A stretch of DNA of 54,025 nt from Candidatus Rokuibacteriota bacterium (GTDB lineage: Bacteria > Methylomirabilota > Methylomirabilia > Rokubacteriales > CSP1-6): positions 1 to 54,025 of the forward strand of contig QHSP01000045.1 in NCBI GenBank assembly GCA_003220495.1, read 5' to 3'. The stretch's first letter is position 1; every line of letters begins with the position of its first letter. A program made the translations under genes and the position numbers. The notes beneath the pieces are model-generated. The model ran no database searches. It saw only the letters and a list, made by a program, of their open reading frames with translations, and was not told the DNA's origin. Below, one piece after another: positions 50,036 to 54,025 of this stretch.

Positions 50036-50449
50036 CGAATCCTCCTCTCCGACGGTCAGGGGGTTGCCCGATGCTCGGGCGAGTCTCAGCGGTCGGGCCA
50101 CACGAGCTGACGATTGATCCGGTCGAGGCTCGAGCGAGCTGACGTCGACGAGCACGCGCGGCCTGAGCCGGATCGCGTCGAACGCTTCACGGTTCCGGCG
50201 CAGCGTGATCTCGTCGGACCCTCCCTGGGCGAGGTAGTCCCAGGCCGCGCGCGGCAGGCGCTGTTGCGCGAGTGGCTCGAACTCCAGAACGTTGACGGGC
50301 CGTGTGTTCGGGGGCGCCGGCGCACCTTGCGCACGGGCCGTCGCGGGCCGCGCGTACCACGGAAGAGGGCCAAGCGCCCCGGCGAGGAGGGAGAGCAAAT
50401 CCCGGCGCCGCACGGCCGAGATTCTAGGTGCGGGCGGAGAGAGGGTCAA
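50036..50449 (-). pseudogene. FMN-dependent alpha-hydroxy-acid dehydrogenase, N-terminal fragment with Tat signal
   Basis: The first 107 residues match the start of an FMN-dependent lactate/glycolate-oxidase type enzyme: a twin-Arg signal (VRRRDLLSLLAGALGPLPWY), then VNVLEFEPLAQQRLPRAAWD and the DAIRLRPRVLVDVSSLE strand. The fold should continue with the FMN barrel but instead runs through RPDQSSARVARPLRLARASG into the MetE-like gene in the same frame. The catalytic and FMN residues are absent. It is a 3'-deleted remnant joined to the next gene. Most likely start is the GTG at 50413, before the RRRD motif. Confidence 0.7.
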
Positions 50450-51478
50450 CTACGCGGGCGGCTTCATCCCGAGGAAGCGGAAGCAGTTGTTCCAGGTGAT
50501 GTCCGCGTGCACGTCCGGCGGAAGGCCCAGGGTGCGGAGCGTTTTGTCCACCGGCAGCTCGGGCGGCATGTAGGGATAGTCCGTGCCGACCAGGATCTGC
50601 TCGGCCCCGACCATGTCGATCAGATAGCGAAGGGCGCGCCGGTCGAAGAGCAGCGTGTCGTAGTAGAAGCGCCGCGCGTATTCAGCCGGCGAGCGCGGGA
50701 GCGCGCCCGCCGCGGCCGCGCCGCGCCCTGGGCCGGGCGCCTCCTCGTTCCACGTCCCGCTCCAGTGGTGGTTGTAGCGCGGGAGAAGAAACGGGAACGT
50801 GCCACCGCCGTGGCTGAACGCGATCCTCAAGCTCGGGCACTTCTCCGCGGTGCCGCCGTCGATCATCGACGCGATCGTGAGGCTCGTGTCGGTTGGGTAG
50901 CCGACCGGGTTGAAGAGCGCTTTCGTGGGAAAGCGCTCCATCATCGTCGGTCTGAGCGCGTGCACGAAGATCGCGACGCCGAGCCGTTCGGCTTCCTGGA
51001 AGAAGCCCTGGAACTCGGACATACCCAGCGACTTGCCGTTCACGTTCGACCCGAGCTCGACGCCGGGGAAGCCCAGGCTCTTGATGTGGGCGAGCTCCTT
51101 GGCCGCCGCGTCCGGATCCTGGAGCGGCACGATCCCGAGGCCGATGAAGCGGCCCGGCGCCGCGGCGCACATCCGGACGATCACGTCGTTGGTGTAGCGG
51201 CAGAAGTCGAGCGCGTCGGCCGCGGTGAACCAGTAGGCGCAGAGCTCGGGCATCGGGGAGATCACCTCCACGTCGACGCTCTGGCTCTTCATGTCCCGCA
51301 GCCGGCGCTCGACGTTCCAGTTGCCGTCGTGCACGGTGCGGTAGTTTTCGCCGCCGATCATGACGCGCGCGCGTCCAGGCTCGAAATGATCCATCGACGG
51401 CCACGACCAGGCGCTCGGCCGCGGGCCCGCCGGCGGAAAATTCTCAGGGATGATGTGCGCGTGCATGTCGACGATCAT
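50450..51478 (-). CDS. Amidohydrolase family protein, ACMSD-like, 342 aa
   Basis: TIM-barrel metal hydrolase/decarboxylase. The N-terminal metal motif is MIVDMHAHIIPENF (HxH), later HALRPTMMERFP, IAFSHGGGTFPFLLPRYNHH and the C-terminal GTDYPYMPPELP with the metal Asp. The pattern matches the aminocarboxymuconate-semialdehyde decarboxylase/gamma-resorcylate decarboxylase group. Length is normal. Its stop lies directly next to the start region of the FMN-dehydrogenase remnant (no gap). It shares the DxH type of chemistry with the amidohydrolase at 43666 but is not close to it. Confidence 0.9.
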   Translation of the reverse strand: MIVDMHAHIIPENFPPAGPRPSAWSWPSMDHFEPGRARVMIGGENYRTVHDGNWNVERRLRDMKSQSVDVEVISPMPELCAYWFTAADALDFCRYTNDVIVRMCAAAPGRFIGLGIVPLQDPDAAAKELAHIKSLGFPGVELGSNVNGKSLGMSEFQGFFQEAERLGVAIFVHALRPTMMERFPTKALFNPVGYPTDTSLTIASMIDGGTAEKCPSLRIAFSHGGGTFPFLLPRYNHHWSGTWNEEAPGPGRGAAAAGALPRSPAEYARRFYYDTLLFDRRALRYLIDMVGAEQILVGTDYPYMPPELPVDKTLRTLGLPPDVHADITWNNCFRFLGMKPPA

Positions 51479-51517
51479 CGACCCACTCCTGTCCGTCAGC
51501 CTTTTATGCCGCTTCGA

Positions 51518-51536
51518 GCGCCGGCTTTGCCGGCGC
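51518..51536. terminator. Perfect 8-bp hairpin near the amidohydrolase start
   Basis: GCGCCGGC (51518-51525) pairs with GCCGGCGC (51529-51536) with a TTT loop. It lies between the alcohol dehydrogenase stop and the amidohydrolase start on the minus strand, where it could end dehydrogenase transcription. There is no U-run. Confidence 0.4.
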
Positions 51537-51582
51537 CAGGGTCTTCATGGTTGCTCGCACCGGGTAGCCGGTGGGGGGCTTT

Positions 51583-51608
51583 CGGGGGAAGCGGCGCCGC
51601 TCCCCCCG
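51583..51608. terminator. 26-bp near-perfect palindrome after the alcohol dehydrogenase gene
   Basis: CGGGGGAAGCGGC faces GCCGCTCCCCCCG with one A/C mismatch (25 bp strong dyad). It lies 9 bp after the dehydrogenase stop (51617). The dyad is very GC-rich with no loop, so besides termination it could serve as a binding site. Confidence 0.45.
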
Positions 51609-51616
51609 ATCTCCAA

Positions 51617-52714
51617 TTAATTCAACAGCAAAACAGTCCGCGCGACCTCGCCGGCCTTCATCGCGCGAAACGCTTCGTTGATGTCGTCGAGCCGCCCGCG
51701 GCGCGTGACCATTTCGTCGAGCAAGAGCCGGCCCTGGCGATAGAACTCCAGGTAGCGCGGAATGTCGGTGCGAAACCGGTTGCTGCCCATGCGCGAGGTC
51801 TGCACCTTGCACTCCGGGCGGATCGCCATCCACGGGAACTCGATCTTTGCGTCCGGCGGCATGACGCCGACGATGGTGGCGGTGCCGCGGATCGCCAGGC
51901 TCTCGATCGCCTGTCGCACGAGCGTGGTGTTCCCGACCGCCTCGAAGGCGTGATCGACCCCGGCGCCGCGCGTGAGGGCGCGGACCGCCTTGACCGGATC
52001 GTCCTTCGCGCTGTTGACGACGTGGGTGGCGCCCACGCGCCTGGCCATCTCGAGCTTTCCGTCGAAGACGTCGACGCCGATGATCTGGCTGGCGCCCCCG
52101 ATCCTGGCGCCCTGGACGATCGAGAGTCCCACGCCGCCGCAGCCGAAGACGGCGACGGTCTGACCGGCCTCGAGCCCCGCGGATCTGAGCGCGGCGCCCA
52201 CACCGGTGAGCACGCCGCACCCGACGAGCGCCGCCCGGTCGAGCGGCAGGTCGGGGTCGATCTTCACGATCGAGTTCTCGTGGAGCAGCATGCGCTCGGC
52301 GTAGCTCGAGATGCCGATGAACTGGCGGAGCGGAGCGCCCTGCTGCGAGAGGCGCGGCGCGCCGGATTCCGGTCGAGTGACGAAGCCGGCGACGCAGAGA
52401 TTGGGATGTCCGCCCAGACATTGCTCGCAGCTGCCGCAGAAGCCGGAGAGGCAGGCCACCACGTGGTCGCCCGGGCGTACGGTCGTCACGTCGGCCCCGA
52501 CGGCCTCGACGACGCCGGAGCCTTCGTGCCCCAGGACGATCGGCCGGTCGAGCGGAAACCGGCCGACGCCGTCCACGACGTGTAGATCGCTGTGGCACAC
52601 GCCGGTCGCGGCCGTGCGAACCAGGACCTCGCGGCCCCAGGGCTTGTCGATCTCGATCGACTCGATCGTCAGCGGCGTCTGCACTTTGCGAAAAACGGCG
52701 GCCTTCATCTCCAT
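51617..52714 (-). CDS. Zinc-dependent alcohol dehydrogenase, MDR family, 365 aa
   Basis: Catalytic zinc residues are present (GVCHSDLHVVDG and the LGHEGSGVV His/Glu), the structural zinc Cys cluster FCGSCEQCLGGHPNLC is intact, and the Rossmann motif is VFGCGGVGLSIVQGARIGGA. This is a normal class-III-like NAD-dependent dehydrogenase, larger than the plus-strand one at 22706 and with the catalytic zinc intact. The ATG at 52714 has GGAGGA upstream; the upstream open frame lacks similarity. The gene is divergent from the TauD dioxygenase with 95 bp between the starts, so they may share control. Confidence 0.93.
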   Translation of the reverse strand: MEMKAAVFRKVQTPLTIESIEIDKPWGREVLVRTAATGVCHSDLHVVDGVGRFPLDRPIVLGHEGSGVVEAVGADVTTVRPGDHVVACLSGFCGSCEQCLGGHPNLCVAGFVTRPESGAPRLSQQGAPLRQFIGISSYAERMLLHENSIVKIDPDLPLDRAALVGCGVLTGVGAALRSAGLEAGQTVAVFGCGGVGLSIVQGARIGGASQIIGVDVFDGKLEMARRVGATHVVNSAKDDPVKAVRALTRGAGVDHAFEAVGNTTLVRQAIESLAIRGTATIVGVMPPDAKIEFPWMAIRPECKVQTSRMGSNRFRTDIPRYLEFYRQGRLLLDEMVTRRGRLDDINEAFRAMKAGEVARTVLLLN

Positions 52715-52809
52715 GTGGGCGTCCTCCCGGTTCCGATGGCCTGTCGCGCGTACATCAATACAAGCGAACCCGGCGCAGTATAATCCCGCCAAGCGGTGAG
52801 GAGGGCGGC

Positions 52810-53736
52810 ATGACGGCCATCGAGCCGAGCGGGCAGATCCTGGGAGCGACGGTCGGGGGGGTGGATCTTGCCAAACCCTTGAGCGACGCGGACTTCGGGA
52901 CGATTCTGGAAGCCCTCGGCCGTCACGGTGTGCTGCGCTTTCCCCGCCAGAAGCTCGAGGCCATCCAGCTCCGTGACTTCTCCCGGCGCTTCGGACAGAT
53001 CCAGGCAACGCTCACGGGCCGGCACCACGAGCCCGGCATGCCGGAAGTCGGCTACCTCTCGAACATCATCGAGAACGGCGAGCCGATCGGGATCACCGAC
53101 GCGGGTCAGGACTGGCACACCGACATGTCCTACAACGAGACGATCGGCTTCTTGAACGTGCTCTACGCGGTCAAGGTGCCGCGTCGGGACGGTCAGGTGC
53201 TCGGCGCCACGATGTTCGTGAACACCCAGGCCGCGTACGAGGACCTGGCGCCGGAGCTGAAGGCGCGGCTCGCGAGCGCGACGGCTACCCACGACTTCAA
53301 CAAGTTCTGGGAGAACATGCGGCGCCGCCCCGGCAGCCTGCGGGGGCCGCTCACGCCGGAGCAGCGCCGCCGGCGTCCGCCGTCCGTGCATCCGATCTTT
53401 CTCACGCATCCGATCACGGGCCGGAGGGTGCTCTATTGCAACCCCGGCTACGCGATCCGGATCAGCGAGCTCGACGAGGCCGAGAGCGACCGGGTGCTCG
53501 AGACCTTGTTCGCGCACCAGCTCCAGCCCAAGTACCAGTACACGCATCGCTGGACCGAGGGCGACGTGCTGATGTGGGACCACATCGGCACCTTGCACAA
53601 CGCGGTCGCCGACTATCGGCCCGACGAGCACCGGCTGATGAAGCGCTGTCAGGTGATGGCTGACCGGATCTTTGAACGCGCCTTCGTGCGAGAGGCCCTT
53701 TCGGCGGCCTCGCCCGCCGGCGCAACGTCCGGGTAA
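52810..53736 (+). CDS. TauD/TfdA family 2-oxoglutarate-dependent dioxygenase, 308 aa
   Basis: The second member of this family in the window. The iron site is seen in WHTDMSYNET (His, Asp), the distal His in IGTLHNAVADYRPDEHRLMK, and the 2-oxoglutarate Arg follows in the RLMKRC stretch. It starts with the usual IEPSGQILGATVGGVDLAKP. GAGGAGGGC lies before the ATG. It is not closely similar to the dioxygenase at 11702, so the two likely have different substrates. The neighbouring deleted gene follows 16 bp later. Confidence 0.92.
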   Translation: MTAIEPSGQILGATVGGVDLAKPLSDADFGTILEALGRHGVLRFPRQKLEAIQLRDFSRRFGQIQATLTGRHHEPGMPEVGYLSNIIENGEPIGITDAGQDWHTDMSYNETIGFLNVLYAVKVPRRDGQVLGATMFVNTQAAYEDLAPELKARLASATATHDFNKFWENMRRRPGSLRGPLTPEQRRRRPPSVHPIFLTHPITGRRVLYCNPGYAIRISELDEAESDRVLETLFAHQLQPKYQYTHRWTEGDVLMWDHIGTLHNAVADYRPDEHRLMKRCQVMADRIFERAFVREALSAASPAGATSG

Positions 53737-53752
53737 CCGGGAGGATCGTGTT

Positions 53753-53916
53753 ATGGCCCAACGCGTTCGCTATCCAGATCACATCGAGCCGCTGGTGCAG
53801 TTCGTCGTCCGTCGCTGCGCTGGCGCCATCTGGTGGCCGCCGTGCAGGCGAGCGCGATCTCGCACGGCCGCATCCAGGACGTGTTCGACCACGCGGCCGA
53901 GGTGATGCATTTCTAA
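53753..53916 (+). pseudogene. Internally deleted hypothetical gene
   Basis: The start is convincing: GGGAGG before ATG, then MAQRVRYPDHIEPLVQFVV. Then the reading frame changes: the plus-two frame from about 53812 continues LRWRHLVAAVQASAISHGRI and QDVFDHAAEVMHF, then TAA, which looks like a natural C-terminus. The two halves are joined out of frame with a large internal segment missing. The parent family is not named. Confidence 0.55.
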
Positions 53917-53925
53917 GGCATCGCC

Positions 53926-54025
53926 ATGCACATCCTCGTCCTGTCCTCGCGTCTCACCGAGAATCGTCGTGCCGCGCTCCGGGCTCTGACCCGGGAGCTC
54001 GGCGAGCCGCGATTCGTGGCGTCCG
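53926..54025 (+). CDS. Start of a further gene (3' end outside window)
   Basis: An ATG at 53926 begins MHILVLSSRLTENRRAALRA, with open frame to the window edge (33 codons). The beta strand followed by an Arg-rich helix could be a Rossmann-like N-terminus, but the fragment is too short to name. No clear ribosome site precedes the ATG; the preceding remnant ends 9 bp upstream. Confidence 0.4.
   Translation, partial: MHILVLSSRLTENRRAALRALTRELGEPRFVAS

Noticed and set aside
51583-51608. Insertion-element inverted repeat
   Set aside because: The dyad lacks a partner end and a target duplication, and sits right after a gene stop; a terminator or binding site is simpler.
50114-52585. 823-codon plus-strand open frame
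   Set aside because: It is antisense to the amidohydrolase and the alcohol dehydrogenase, which are certain, and shows His/Arg/Asp-rich low-complexity text.
1-54025. tRNA, rRNA, CRISPR array or riboswitch
   Set aside because: No clover-leaf tRNA, no rRNA-like sequence, no regular spacer-repeat array and no known riboswitch core was recognised by eye. A covariance-model search was not possible here.

Overview
The window is 54 kb of GC-rich chromosomal DNA. It comes from a Gram-negative bacterium: there is an outer-membrane barrel protein, a Pal/OmpA lipoprotein, lipobox-bearing lipoproteins and a periplasmic lytic transglycosylase. The gene mix is typical of a metabolically versatile soil lineage: CaiB-type CoA transferase, TauD/TfdA dioxygenases, LLM flavin oxidoreductase, amidase, MmgE/PrpD, MetE-like protein, several amidohydrolases and GMC oxidoreductase. 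By gene style I favour a Rokubacteria/NC10-like or deep proteobacterial soil genome, but this is inference from content, not phylogeny. No rRNA, tRNA, CRISPR array, integrase or intact insertion sequence was seen.

Layout. 1-4.7 kb: the end of a CoA transferase, then a patchy region of secreted proteins and gene remnants, including a 44-bp repeat that encodes the same protein tail on either side of an outer-membrane protein gene. 4.8-7.5 kb: a three-gene ABC-2 exporter. 7.7-10.2 kb: small single genes (SnoaL-like, cupin, membrane-anchored, small conserved). 10.1-14.6 kb, minus strand: HpaB-like monooxygenase, TauD dioxygenase, NudC and a Gfo/Idh/MocA oxidoreductase. 14.8-16.9 kb: an aldo/keto reductase stub and a three-gene operon with two lipoproteins. 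17.1-26.2 kb, plus strand: SGNH hydrolase, then a tight six-gene run (LLM oxidoreductase, methyltransferase, rhodanese, TPR protein, zinc alcohol dehydrogenase, long amidase). 26.2-30.3 kb, minus strand: MmgE/PrpD, then an ATP-grasp/low-molecular-weight phosphatase fusion overlapping a polysaccharide deacetylase. 30.4-34.7 kb: NCS1 permease, a helix-turn-helix gene, a TetR/membrane-protein operon with a readable promoter and operators, and a 57-residue SWIB-like gene. 34.8-46.1 kb: SDR, cytochrome c/copper monooxygenase fusion, CinA-like/nucleotidyltransferase fusion, an esterase and its triad-less paralogue with a GMC oxidoreductase, alpha/beta hydrolase, VOC protein, amidohydrolase and asparaginase. 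46.2-54 kb: envelope genes (lytic transglycosylase, Pal), histidine phosphatase, broken MBL and FMN-dehydrogenase genes around a MetE-like gene, an amidohydrolase, alcohol dehydrogenase, a second TauD dioxygenase, a deleted gene and the first 33 codons of a last gene.

The genes look like many small catabolic and accessory modules packed together rather than one pathway. Convergent pairs often touch or overlap at their ends. Several genes have been cut or fused in place. The most unusual items are the esterase paralogue that lost its whole triad, the ATP-grasp/phosphatase fusion paired with a deacetylase, the C-terminal module shared by two genes with unrelated N-termini, and the TetR promoter whose operator fills the spacer between -35 and -10.
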